This document shows positions 31,310-40,224 of a stretch of 64,000 bases of DNA, one piece after another. The DNA lies in NCBI RefSeq assembly GCF_003072645.1, contig NZ_CP028897.1:4248501-4312500 (forward strand), written 5' to 3'. Position 1 is the stretch's first letter. Every line of letters starts with the position of its first letter. The notes beneath the pieces were generated by a model. The model did no database searches. It was given only the letters and a program-made list of their open reading frames with translations, and was not told the origin of the DNA. Source of the DNA: Dongshaea marina (GTDB lineage Bacteria; Pseudomonadota; Gammaproteobacteria; Enterobacterales; Aeromonadaceae). The position numbers and the translations under genes were made by a program.

Positions 31310-31560
31310 GGTACTGAGCCGAGTTGCTGCATTGCATGCAGCTGATGTGTGGCGAAGCCACAGGTGTCGGGGCGCCGACTGCGCCCTACTTTTGTATCGT
31401 CAAAAGTAGGCAAAACCTCGCTGCGCGCTGCGAATCCCTCCGCAGAGCTTCGCGGCTCGGCATCCATGCCTCGAACTTAAAGCAACAAAAGATTCTTTCA
31501 GTGGAACGTAAGCCTTAGATGCCAGCGGTCCGCTGTCTTGGTTGCTATCTCACGGCATCC
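31310..31560 (+). repeat. Dispersed structured repeat, copy C
   Basis: The gap between cysS and the esterase has no gene. CAGGTGTCGGGGCGCCGACTGCGC leads into the 10-bp hairpin CCTACTTTTG/CAAAAGTAGG (31385-31410). A second hairpin TGCG-aatccctc-CGCA follows (31429-31444) and then GCTCGGCATCCATGCCTCG (31457-31475). The order is the same as in copies A and D but the second stem is different in each. Confidence 0.75.
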
Positions 31561-31664
31561 ATACCACTCAACCTTAATCCTTTACGGCTCGCCTTGGCGC
31601 GAGCTCACGGTGAAGGTTACCCCTTCACCGCTTCCTCTTCCGGAAACGGCTCCAGCCACTAAAA

Positions 31665-32552
31665 CTACTTTCGTTGGGAGAATAGCCAGTCCATGGTCTT
31701 GAGCTTGCCGGGCTTGTAGACCTCCTGCCAACTGCCGAGATGATCGGTTTGAAGCTGGGTTAATCGCATATTTTCGGAGCCCATCGCATCGAGCACATCA
31801 AATATCTGCCTTGAATTATCAGGGTTCACCAACAGATCTTTTGCCCCTGATCCGGTCACGGCCCAGATGGGGATATCGGCCCAGATCCCTTTACATTCAG
31901 GGATCAGGTTTCCTCCCCCTGAGACAGGCAGGGCTGCCGCAAAAAGATCCGGAGCATGGCACAGGATATCGAAGGTGCCGAATCCTCCCATAGATACCCC
32001 GGTCACATAGAGGCGACTCCTGTCCACCTTGGGGTGTGTCTGAATGAAGTCTCGTAATAACTCTATGGCAAGCTGCATCGGCTCGGTCACAGGGTTCGCC
32101 GGATCTGCATAGTTCTCTAAGCGATGCCAGTTGTAAGGCGGATAGATCTCATCTGATAGCCCGCTATAGGCCCAGGACTCCTTCGATGGATCTTTTACCG
32201 GGTTTGGGGTGTCCGGAGGAAGTTAACTGGTATTGGGACACTGTGGAGCAATGATGTAGGCATCTTGATGCCCTCTCACATACTCAAAGATCTCATGCAC
32301 ACTGGATGTCAATTGCGCCTCATTATCCGAACCGCGCTCTGCGGTGCCATGGAGAAACAGCACAAGTGGATACTTTTCCTTAGAGCGCTTGTGGGGTGTA
32401 TAAAGGCGGTAGGGCAGTGTATCTCCAACAAGCTGGCTGCTGTACTGCTTCACCTGGAATTCGCTTTTCCAGTGATCATTTGGCTTTTCTGCAGCCACAG
32501 AGTGGCCCATACATAAAGCTGAGATTAAAGAGAGAAATCCCGTTCGTTTCAT
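31665..32552 (-). pseudogene. Secreted alpha/beta-hydrolase esterase with in-frame stop
   Basis: A signal peptide (MKRTGFLSLISALCMGHSVAA) and PLVLFLHGTAERGSDNEAQL begin an esterase of the polyhydroxybutyrate depolymerase-like group. TGVSMGGFGTFDIL (nucleophile Ser), GAKDLLVNPDNS (Asp) and QTDHLGSWQEVY (His) complete the triad. A TAA at 32223-32225 interrupts the frame after IAPQCPNTS; the same frame then continues LPPDTPNPVKDPSKES to the end, so this is a nonsense change and not a slip in a homopolymer. Without the stop it would be 295 aa. It may be dead, or the stop may be a base error. It lies after the amylase on the same strand. Confidence 0.75.
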
Positions 32553-32695
32553 CAGATATCCTATCAGTTATTGCAAAAAGAGATGTTCAATAATTATTCT
32601 TGTGTAGCCTGAGTTGAGCTGTATCCGGTCAAAGATCTCCACCTTTTGGTTTGTTCAGGTCACCACAGCGATAGATACAGCTCACTCAATGATGA

Positions 32696-34432
32696 TTAAT
32701 GGAAGACCATCACCTGATTTGCCTGTAGCTGTAAGGTGGCACTATGCCCAGACACTGTCATCTCTCCGTCCCCCAGCAGGTTGTGATATCTCTTATCCTT
32801 AAGCCTCAGATCACTAATCTGCACCTTTTTTGCTTTATCACTAACATTCACGGCAACCAACACACTGTCGGCTCCCTTAGTTCGCTCAAAAATAAGAAGA
32901 TCTTTATCTGCAAACCTCTTGGTATAAGAGCCTTCGGCTATCGCCGGGCTCTCCTTTCTGAGCCTTGCCAGAGTGCGGATCATCTTAAAGGCTTTGCTTG
33001 TTTCACTGAATGAAGGCATGGATTCTCGGTTATAGGGATCATCCCCGACCCGTCCATAGGCATTGGCGGTTAAATTAGCGGTGTTTTGCTCACTCCCGTA
33101 ATAGATCACCGGGATCCCCGGCAGGGTCATCACCAGAGCCTCTCCAATATTCTGGCGAGCATCCGCCAGCTCTTTGCTGAATCCCTTGCCCTTGCGTGGG
33201 TGATCGGCATCGACGCCGCCACTGACTGAGTCTGTCGTTTTTGCCTGCAGGTAGACACTGGTGCGGGTGGCATCGTGGTTATCAAGAAATATGGGCTGCA
33301 AGTTTTGCTTACCCTGCATCGCAACCGGGCGCAGCTCAATATATTTGTTCAGGTCAGTCATCGGGATGTTATTGGCGATGGCATCTTCAATATGATCTCT
33401 GAGTCCGAAATCGAGCAGTTCAGAGCCATGATCTTCATTCAGAAACGCCATAGAGGCGGGATCTTCGGCACTGGCATTCATCCACTCACCAAAGATATAG
33501 ATATCAGGGTTTTTGGCATGGATCGCCCTTGTCAGGCGGGTCACAAACCCGGGGTTAATATGCTTAATCGCGTCAAGACGAAACGCATCAACCCCATGAT
33601 CCATCCATAAGAGTGCGGCATCGATCAGATATTTTCCCGCGGCAGTGTTGTGATCCTCACCCTGGTTGTAATCAGCCAGCCCGGTTAAAGATTTATGAGT
33701 CAATGACCAGGGGTCGCTCCACTCCTGCTCGGCCGTAGGGCATACGGGCTCAGGATTAGCGCTACAATCTCCATCCCCGATGTTGCCATTATGGTGGAAC
33801 CATTCACCCTTATCGCTGACAAAATCGGCCTGGAAAACTCCATCCTTATAAACGGCTCCCTTGTCTATCGCATCGTGAGAGCTTGAGTGATTAAACGCCA
33901 TATCCAGCACCAGTTTCATGCCGCGCTTCTTCATTTCGCGGTGCAGCTTATCCACCAGCTTCCAGGTGCCAAAGTGCTCTTCCACCCGGTAATAATCCTG
34001 AGCAAAATAGCCATGATATGCGCCTTCATTATTGAGAGGGTGATCGGCGTTATCAACCAGTGGCGTGACCCATATCGCCGATACTCCCATATCCTGAAGA
34101 TAATCAAGCTTATCAATCAGCCCCTGAATATCCCCTCCCCAATACTTTTTCCAATCCGCCACTGTTCCCTTATCTTTTAAGCTGGATGTGGTCTCGGGGT
34201 TATTGCCAAGATCATTCGAGGGATCGCCATTTGCGAACCTGTCGATCATCACAAAGTAGATGGTCCTGTTTTGCCAATCCTGAAATCTCTGGTGACTATG
34301 GGAAGAGGCTACTTGTGTATGCCCGGCATTGGCAGAGGCATAACTTGCCGGGTGATAGGCTGATAGAGTCAGCGCAATGGCAGCAGGTAAGAGTTTTATC
34401 TTTTTCAAAAATTTATTTTTATGGTCTGACAC
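32696..34432 (-). CDS. Secreted alpha-amylase, GH13 family
   Basis: A 578-aa protein with an N-terminal signal (KKIKLLPAAIALTLSAYHPASYASA). The GH13 blocks are clear: DMAFNHSS, DAFRLDAIKHINPG (catalytic nucleophile Asp), YIFGEWMN (acid/base Glu) and FLDNHDATR (transition-state Asp), with a C-terminal beta domain ending QLQANQVMVF. It cleaves alpha-1,4-glucans outside the cytoplasm; cyclomaltodextrinase-like activity is possible from the order of blocks. GTG start, with GGAG seven bases before. It lies directly after an AraC regulator that carries a starch-binding-like domain. Confidence 0.93.
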   Translation of the reverse strand: MSDHKNKFLKKIKLLPAAIALTLSAYHPASYASANAGHTQVASSHSHQRFQDWQNRTIYFVMIDRFANGDPSNDLGNNPETTSSLKDKGTVADWKKYWGGDIQGLIDKLDYLQDMGVSAIWVTPLVDNADHPLNNEGAYHGYFAQDYYRVEEHFGTWKLVDKLHREMKKRGMKLVLDMAFNHSSSHDAIDKGAVYKDGVFQADFVSDKGEWFHHNGNIGDGDCSANPEPVCPTAEQEWSDPWSLTHKSLTGLADYNQGEDHNTAAGKYLIDAALLWMDHGVDAFRLDAIKHINPGFVTRLTRAIHAKNPDIYIFGEWMNASAEDPASMAFLNEDHGSELLDFGLRDHIEDAIANNIPMTDLNKYIELRPVAMQGKQNLQPIFLDNHDATRTSVYLQAKTTDSVSGGVDADHPRKGKGFSKELADARQNIGEALVMTLPGIPVIYYGSEQNTANLTANAYGRVGDDPYNRESMPSFSETSKAFKMIRTLARLRKESPAIAEGSYTKRFADKDLLIFERTKGADSVLVAVNVSDKAKKVQISDLRLKDKRYHNLLGDGEMTVSGHSATLQLQANQVMVFH

Positions 34433-34551
34433 CTTTTATCTCCACGTTCCTGGTGAAGAGCTCACCTTATTGCAGAAGATGCAAAGGAGGAGTGTCATCT
34501 CGTGCCAAGTTCAGCAGGTATCGATGCCAGGGATTCGCTTGTTTGATCTGC

Positions 34552-36071
34552 TTAACACTTAGGCTCAGTTATCGCTTCAGGTTGCAAACGTCGGCAGAGC
34601 CTATGACCCTGAGGCTTCTCTATGGGAAACAACTGAGAACGGTTAACTGGCTGATGAGAGGGCTCAAAGTGAAACTGACAATAATTCATCACCCGATCCA
34701 CGACTGCCAGCAGTGTCCAGACTCGGTAACTACCGCATAGCTCTCCCATCTCAAGAGAGTGCCTGCTCCCATCATCGAAAACACAGCAAGCCCTGTCCGA
34801 CTCCATGTGCCGGGTCGCGAGTTCAATCATGCAGAAATATTGCCTTGCATGTCGAATCTGCTTGAGTGTGAGCACCACAAAATCCGGGTTACCCAGCAGG
34901 ATTCCATCTTGCACCACATAGTTGCAGTCCTGATTGCTGTTGATATATTTTTTCCCATCAACCTGGTAGCACAGGCGGAAAGTGAGGGGCCGAGCCACCG
35001 GAAAACTTCCCGTGGACCAGAGCTCAGTGCCCTGAGAGATGAAGCGCTCAAAGAAAGCCGGGACGTGACGCCAGATCCCATCAACCCCCTTGCATTCAAC
35101 CGATACCATTTTTTCAAACCCCAGGTTGTCTACCTCCAGCCAGACTTTTCCGCTGAATGACTCTAATTCCCCCGCTGATTCAAGCCTGGTTTGGGCATAA
35201 TGAAGCCTGATGGGCTGTTCACTGAGCAGGGTCCGGTTGCTTTGGCAAAGCTGACGATATTCAGAGGGTGACAAGCTATACCAGCGGCGAAAGGCGCGAT
35301 GAAAATTGGCGGTATTTTCATAGCCCATTTGCGATGCGATAGCTGTGAGACTCATGGAGGTGTCAGCGAGCAGAGCCAGGGCCTGGCTTTGCCTGGTCTG
35401 TTCGACAAGCTGGGAAAAACTAAGCTGTTTACTCTTAAGTCGCCGCTGAATTGTGCGTACCGACATCCCAAGCTGCCGCGCGGTATCACGCAGGGTGAGT
35501 GAGCTACTTAGCTGCTTTCTCAAGAGGTTTTGCAACTGAGTCACAAAGTCTTTTTTTTCAATCGATTGCTTCATCAGCAGGGAGTAAGTCTGCTGTGCCA
35601 ACGCAAACATCGAAGGGTCAGCATTGCCAGCTCCCTGTGCGGTAATAATCGTCAGGCTGCCTGGCTCTGGCACCAGAGTTTCAGCACCCAGCTCAGTCAG
35701 CTGCCGATGTAGATCCTCAAGTAACATCTGGCTCCATTCGGGAGCTGGCACCGCATCACGCGTCCCGATCGTGACTCTGAGCAGTCCATCATCACGGCTG
35801 ACCCGGCCGACAAGCTGCCTGTCAAACAGTGACAGGCTCTTTCCCCACCAGATGAGCCCATCCTGAAGATGGGGGCATGGTGAAGCAGCAGGTGCCCGAG
35901 GCAAAGAATTTGCTCTATGTGCCAATAGCTATCAGCGATTAAGAGATGTGAATGACCGATCTCTTTACTTAAAGAGGAGATAAAACAAGACTCTGAGTCA
36001 GCCACACTAGCCCCAGTCTGATGAACGTGGCCTCTCATTAAGCCTGAAAATAAAACTGAAAAAAATGACAT
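34552..36071 (-). CDS. AraC-family regulator with CBM21-like carbohydrate-binding domain (frameshift in read)
   Basis: The AraC helix-turn-helix domain lies mid-protein (SSLTLRDTARQLGMSVRTIQRRLK ... IASQMGYENTANFHRAFRRWYSLSPSEYRQ). After it, GKVWLEVDNLGFEKMVSVECK ... GIWRHVPAFF and LTFRLCYQVDGKKYINSNQDCNYVV have the layout of CBM21/CBM53 starch-binding modules. A tail of about 100 aa of unknown type follows. The N-terminus continues in another frame (HIEQILCLGHLLLHHAP|HLQDGLIWWGK) if one C is restored in the run at 35871-35875 (G on the plus strand), giving about 506 aa. It probably controls the amylase and esterase genes that follow on the same strand. The upstream start is tentative. Confidence 0.75.
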
Positions 36072-36122
36072 TCATCAGCTCTGTCACTGATAGAGAAGAG
36101 AGGCTCAATAAGTACCCAGTAT

Positions 36123-36194
36123 CGAGAGATCGCAGATTCCGGATTTGAGATCAAGGACTCTCAGGAGGGATTTACCCTGGAGATCCGAATCTGA
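36123..36194 (+). pseudogene. Remnant of a cysS 3' end
   Basis: The last 23 codons read [20 protein letters not shown] and RI stop. They match the C-terminus of the intact cysS ([18 protein letters not shown] stop at 31221-31283), and the DNA is near-identical over GGATTTGAGATCAAGGACTC. The following hairpin AGCCCC-ttcg-GGGGCT copies the cysS terminator. No further cysS sequence lies upstream. The two ends flank the esterase-amylase-AraC block as direct repeats 4.9 kb apart. Confidence 0.8.
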
Positions 36195-36600
36195 TAGCCC
36201 CTTCGGGGCTTGCAGTAACAAGCAGTCTATTTTTCAGCTCCGCTGAGTGATTGCCGGGGTGCCGGCAGCACATTACTTTTGTACCGCCAAAAGTAATCAA
36301 AAGCTCTCTACGCGTGATGAGTCCCTCCATCAAGCTCCGATGCTCGGCATCCATGCCTCGGACATATAACAATAAGAGAGTTGTGCCTACGCCCCAATTG
36401 CCGCTGCCGAGCGGCGGCGGGCAAGAGGGTTAGCTCGCCCGTACCCTCTTACATCTCCTGGAGCGCCCCGGAGTTCGCTTGTATCCTCGGAATGGCTTGT
36501 TTTTTAAGGTTCAGCATCGCCAGGTCATCCCTGACCTAGCGATGCACTCGTGATAGCCATATCCCTCAACCTTAAAGATCCGCTCCATTCTTCGGAGCGA
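36195..36600 (+). repeat. Dispersed structured repeat, copy D, with extended tail
   Basis: The hairpin ATTACTTTTG/CAAAAGTAAT (36272-36297) is followed by a second hairpin GATG-agtccctc-CATC (36317-36332) and GCTCGGCATCCATGCCTCGG (36342-36361). Base changes in both arms relative to copies A and C keep the pairing. The tail to 36600 contains GGCGCC-like and AAGGTTCAGC blocks shared with copy B. From 36600 to 36814 the DNA becomes AT-rich and I see no gene that I can support; a 65-codon plus-strand frame there has no recognisable character. Confidence 0.7.
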
Positions 36601-36814
36601 ATATCATGGGGGCAATAAATACTCTCGTTGATTCCAATAACCGCTAAAGCAATTTATAAAATGACAGTTTCTTATATAAGAAGAGTCCACAGCCAAGCCC
36701 TAAGTGAGGCCGACCTCAAACATTCATTTGGTAGGGTTTGGATATTTGACATGCGAGTCGTGCTCCATAATAAAATCCCACCACATAAATGTGATGGAAT
36801 TAATAGTGAAGAAA

Positions 36815-37941
36815 TCAAAAATTAAATGGTATGACTACATTGTCAGCTTCATCACTATCATCGGATATATATTTAATACATAGAATCTCAGCCAAAAATT
36901 CAGGCTGCATTCCTATTTTTTCAGAAATCATATCAAAAGTAATACCTAAGTGGTCTTTCAATATAATCAGACTCTCTTCAAGTACATGAGGCACTTCCAA
37001 TGGAATTTGATCATCAAGCTTTTCTCTTCTATTTTGGCGTGTTTGGCTGAACCATACATTAGCCATTCTATATTGCTGAGCGTTTATAAAGCCTAAGTGG
37101 TGTGCTCTATAGATAATAGCTCTAGCGCTAACTTTCCATCGTGATTTTAAGTTATATACTTTCTTCCAGTTAATCCCCCCCTAGCGGCAATACAGGAAGG
37201 GAACTCCCTAGCAAAGGACTCTCGAGGAAATAAGAATGCGCTAGCAAATGCATCAGCTTCACGCTCAGTTTTCTTGCAACCAGTCTCAAGACCATTGTGC
37301 ATTATTAAATGCCCACACTCATGAGCTAAATCAAAGCGCATCCGACATACACTCTCTTTTGCAGTGTTACGAATGATTATTGGGTACTTTCTATTTACTG
37401 ACAAGGCATCGATTTTATCTGAAACACCATCAAAATAAGTAACTATTGCACCTTGGTTTTCAACAACATTAATCATATTGTCTATCGGTGCATCTGGAGT
37501 TAGCCCCCAACGTACTCGAGCGCCCTCTGCAATTTTCTCTATCACAGGAGGAGTTAGCTCAGGAATTTTATCATTGTCAATTAAATTAAATCGATTTTCT
37601 GGTAAATCTAAATAATTATGTAATTCAGTAACAAGCTGTTCAAGAGTTGTACTATATGCTTGAACTCGATTTTTCACACCCGCAGGAGTTGTCTGCCTTT
37701 TTCGGAAATGGCATTGCTCAGGCTTAACATCACCAGAAAGTGGCAGCCCAAAGAAATTAGGCGCCACTCGGAGAAATTCTGCTAAAGCATTCCAAACATC
37801 ATCAGCTGGAGCTCTGATATCACTTTCATACTGATGGATGCTTTGCCTTGATACAGCAACAGCATCCCCCAGCTCTTGTAATGTATAACCATTTAATAAG
37901 CGAGCCAGCCTTAGCCGTTCACCGTAAAATGCTATAGACAT
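36815..37941 (-). CDS. XRE regulator fused to ImmA/IrrE metallopeptidase (frameshift in read)
   Basis: The N-terminal XRE helix-turn-helix is MSIAFYGERLRLARLLNGYTLQELGDAVAVSRQSIHQYE. From about residue 160 an ImmA/IrrE-type peptidase domain has the zinc motif HECGH in RFDLAHECGHLIMHNG and EREADAFASAFLFP. The frame breaks at AARGG|INWKKVYNLKSRWKVSARAI; one base is missing from the C run at 37175-37181, and the C-terminal part then continues to 36815. Corrected length is about 375 aa. Such proteins act as antitoxins or as peptidases that cut a repressor. It is 6 bp behind an unknown gene on the same strand, and both have lower GC than the chromosome around. Confidence 0.85.
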
Positions 37942-37947
37942 AATATT

Positions 37948-38559
37948 CTAACCATTGTTCGGGCCATTAATTTGCTCCACCTTCTCTTTATTCTTGATAG
38001 AGACAGGTGCTTTCTGAGTTGGCACTGCCTCAGGAAGGGCTTTGTCAAGTGCACTGAAGGCTGCAACTTTCTCATCCAATGGAATTTCCCAACATGAAAC
38101 CTGTGCACCATCTAAGTATCCAGTAAATGTTACACGCTCCACATAGCGAAGCTCATCTACTTCTATAGCAAAAAACCAGAGTATTGAAGCTGCATCACCC
38201 ACCTCTACAGTCAATAGACTCATCTGACTCATTGCTTCAATGCAGGGTATCAGCCTTCTCTCCTCAGGACTATTTGGCGTACCTCTATACAAGCGAATTG
38301 GAACAGAGCCGATAGAGAAAGTAAATCTACCATCATCCTTTACTACACCAAGCCAAGGCCATTCATGATTATTTTGGGAGGCTTTGATAATCTGATTTCG
38401 GCAGCATTCATAAGCTCTTAGTCCAGTTGAACGAGCTGAGTCACCTAACTCCTCGTCATGTAAATCAACAACGGAATCTCTGACCTCGCGGATTAAGGAT
38501 GCAAGCTGCTTGAGACGGTCAGTTGTAAGCTCTGGATTTAGTTCCCATGGTTGGTTCAT
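37948..38559 (-). CDS. Unknown protein paired with the XRE/ImmA gene, 203 aa
   Basis: I do not recognise the family. From MNQPWELNPELTTDRLKQLAS, behind AGGAAGAG, it is a soluble protein with a helical N-terminus and a mixed middle (WPWLGVVKDDGRFTFSIGSVPIRLYRG; CIEAMSQMSLLTVEVGD), with a charged tail ending EQINGPNNG. The frame opens 37 codons earlier but without a ribosome site. It precedes the XRE/ImmA gene by 6 bp. Two-gene pairs of an ImmA/IrrE-HTH protein and an unknown partner are known as toxin-antitoxin or phage defence modules, so this could be a toxin. That is inference from layout only. Confidence 0.7.
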   Translation of the reverse strand: MNQPWELNPELTTDRLKQLASLIREVRDSVVDLHDEELGDSARSTGLRAYECCRNQIIKASQNNHEWPWLGVVKDDGRFTFSIGSVPIRLYRGTPNSPEERRLIPCIEAMSQMSLLTVEVGDAASILWFFAIEVDELRYVERVTFTGYLDGAQVSCWEIPLDEKVAAFSALDKALPEAVPTQKAPVSIKNKEKVEQINGPNNG

Positions 38560-38859
38560 AGTAAAACTCTTCCTTATTATCGAAAGGTGTAGCAGAAGAC
38601 AAGGTTGATGAAACACCATGAAATTTTCGTGCGTTTTTCTCGCTTTGTCAAGCAGGATGCGAATTTGCACCCATTGTTACATATGTCAACTTGTCCTTAT
38701 CTACAAAGGAATCTTTACAGCTCTAGTGGACATACAAGACAGCTACTCTGCCTTTGCATGCAGCATTGACGTTGCAAAAGTGCTTGTTAACTAGCGCGAA
38801 AAAACGTCAAAGATAATCTGAACCGAAGAATGGTGGTATTGACCTCCCCGTGAGCGAGT

Positions 38860-39100
38860 GCCGAGGTGAGCCGTAGAGGATTGGAGTCGAGAAACAGGAC
38901 GTTTCGAGAGAGCAGCCAGTATAGGGACATACTGTCTGCTCGGTGCTTCAATCGTTAGGTTCACAGAGGATTCCGCGAGGTTCGGGGCGCTGGAGGATTG
39001 TTAAGGAGGGAGGCGTTCTCTCCTTAACCCGCCGCCACTTGGCAGTGGCTATTGTGCCACAGGCACAAATCAGCTGACCGCAGGTCATCAACCCATAGGG
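38860..39100 (+). repeat. Tail-type structured repeat, copy E
   Basis: No gene is seen between 38560 and 39156. GGTTCGGGGCGC is followed by hairpin TTAAGGAG / CTCCTTAA (39001-39008 with 39020-39027), CCCG, a small hairpin GCCACTTGGCAGTGGC, and GTGCCACAGGCACAAATCAGC plus TGACCGCAGGTCA (39053-39087). The same order is at 15930-16027 with an entirely different but still complementary stem. It marks the left side of the lptFG region and the right side of the accessory block. Confidence 0.7.
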
Positions 39101-39125
39101 TTGAATCCCGGTCCGAAGGGCAAAA

Positions 39126-39156
39126 AAAGGGGGATAGCAACTGCTATCCCCCCAAT
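39126..39156 (-). terminator. Terminator of the lptFG operon
   Basis: On the minus strand GGGGGATAGC, loop AGTT, GCTATCCCCC is followed by seven T. It starts directly after the lptG stop codon. Confidence 0.9.
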
Positions 39157-40224
39157 CTATTGCCTTCGCATCAGAAGATAGAAAGCGAGCCCCAGGAATA
39201 TCGCCGCCGGGATGATGGCCCCGGCCAATGGCGGCATCCCGTAGATGAGAGTCATGGGACCAAAGATCCGGTCAATCACATAGAAGATAAAGCCTGCGAT
39301 GATACCGATCAGGATCCGGGTTCCCATCGCCATGGTTCGAAGTGGCCCAAACACAAAGGAAGAGGCCAGCAGCATCATGGCGATGATGGTCAGGGGCGAG
39401 AGGATCTTTCGCCAAAATTCCAGCTTATACTGACTGGCATCCTGCTTATTCATGTCCCGATAACTGATGGTGCTGGTTAAGGCCCGAATCGACATGTCAC
39501 TTGGGTTGATTGTCACCACTGAGAGTTTTTTTGGTGTGAGCTGGGAGTACCAGTTCTGCTGCTTGCGTGTGACCACCTCAATCTTGTCTCCACCAAACTT
39601 GGTATCAGTGATCCCTGACAGTTGCCAGTGATCGCCACTATAGCTGCCGGTTCTAGCATCCACAATCTGTTTCAGGCGATGCTGCTGATTAAAATCATAG
39701 AGGCGAATATTGTGTAATTGCCCCTCCCGGTCGATGGCGCCGATATTGACAAAGGAGGGGCCATCTTTGGCCCACACCCCATAGGCCGACAAAGAAACGG
39801 TGCCGCCACTTCTGGCCTGAATTCGCACATCATCCCCGTGATGGTTGGCTGCCGGTGCCACATACTCGCCAATCAGCAGGATCACTATGGTCATCGGGAT
39901 CAGGGTCTTGAGCACGGCTCCCACTATGCTGAGCTTAGAGCGACCAGATGCCTGCATGACCACCAACTCACTGCTGGTAGCCAAAGAGCCCAGACCGATC
40001 AGGCCACCTAGCAGGGCCGCCAGCGGGAAAAACTGTACGATATCGCTCGGCACATTGAGCAGAGTGTAATAGAGCGCCACCGAGGTGGTATAGCTCCCCT
40101 CACCAACATCTCTGAGCTGGTCCACAAACTTGAACAGAGCACTCAGGCCGATCAGGGTCAGATCACAGAGCATCACCGACCAGAGAACCACTCGGCCAAT
40201 GTAACGATCGAGAATATTAAACAC
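39157..40224 (-). CDS. lptG: LptG, permease of the LPS export ABC transporter
   Basis: A 355-aa inner-membrane protein with six helices and a periplasmic beta-jellyroll between helices 3 and 4. MFNILDRYIGRVVLWSVML, LGSLATSSELVVMQASGRSKLSIVG and VFGPLRTMAMGTRILIGIIAGFIFY with IFGPMTLIYGMPPLAGA match LptG. With LptF and the ATPase LptB it pulls LPS out of the inner membrane to LptC/A. It overlaps the lptF end by 8 bp. Confidence 0.95.
   Translation of the reverse strand: MFNILDRYIGRVVLWSVMLCDLTLIGLSALFKFVDQLRDVGEGSYTTSVALYYTLLNVPSDIVQFFPLAALLGGLIGLGSLATSSELVVMQASGRSKLSIVGAVLKTLIPMTIVILLIGEYVAPAANHHGDDVRIQARSGGTVSLSAYGVWAKDGPSFVNIGAIDREGQLHNIRLYDFNQQHRLKQIVDARTGSYSGDHWQLSGITDTKFGGDKIEVVTRKQQNWYSQLTPKKLSVVTINPSDMSIRALTSTISYRDMNKQDASQYKLEFWRKILSPLTIIAMMLLASSFVFGPLRTMAMGTRILIGIIAGFIFYVIDRIFGPMTLIYGMPPLAGAIIPAAIFLGLAFYLLMRRQ

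Noticed and set aside
36628..36825. A 65-codon frame in AT-rich DNA
   Set aside because: It has no ribosome site or recognisable character and may be chance in low-GC sequence.
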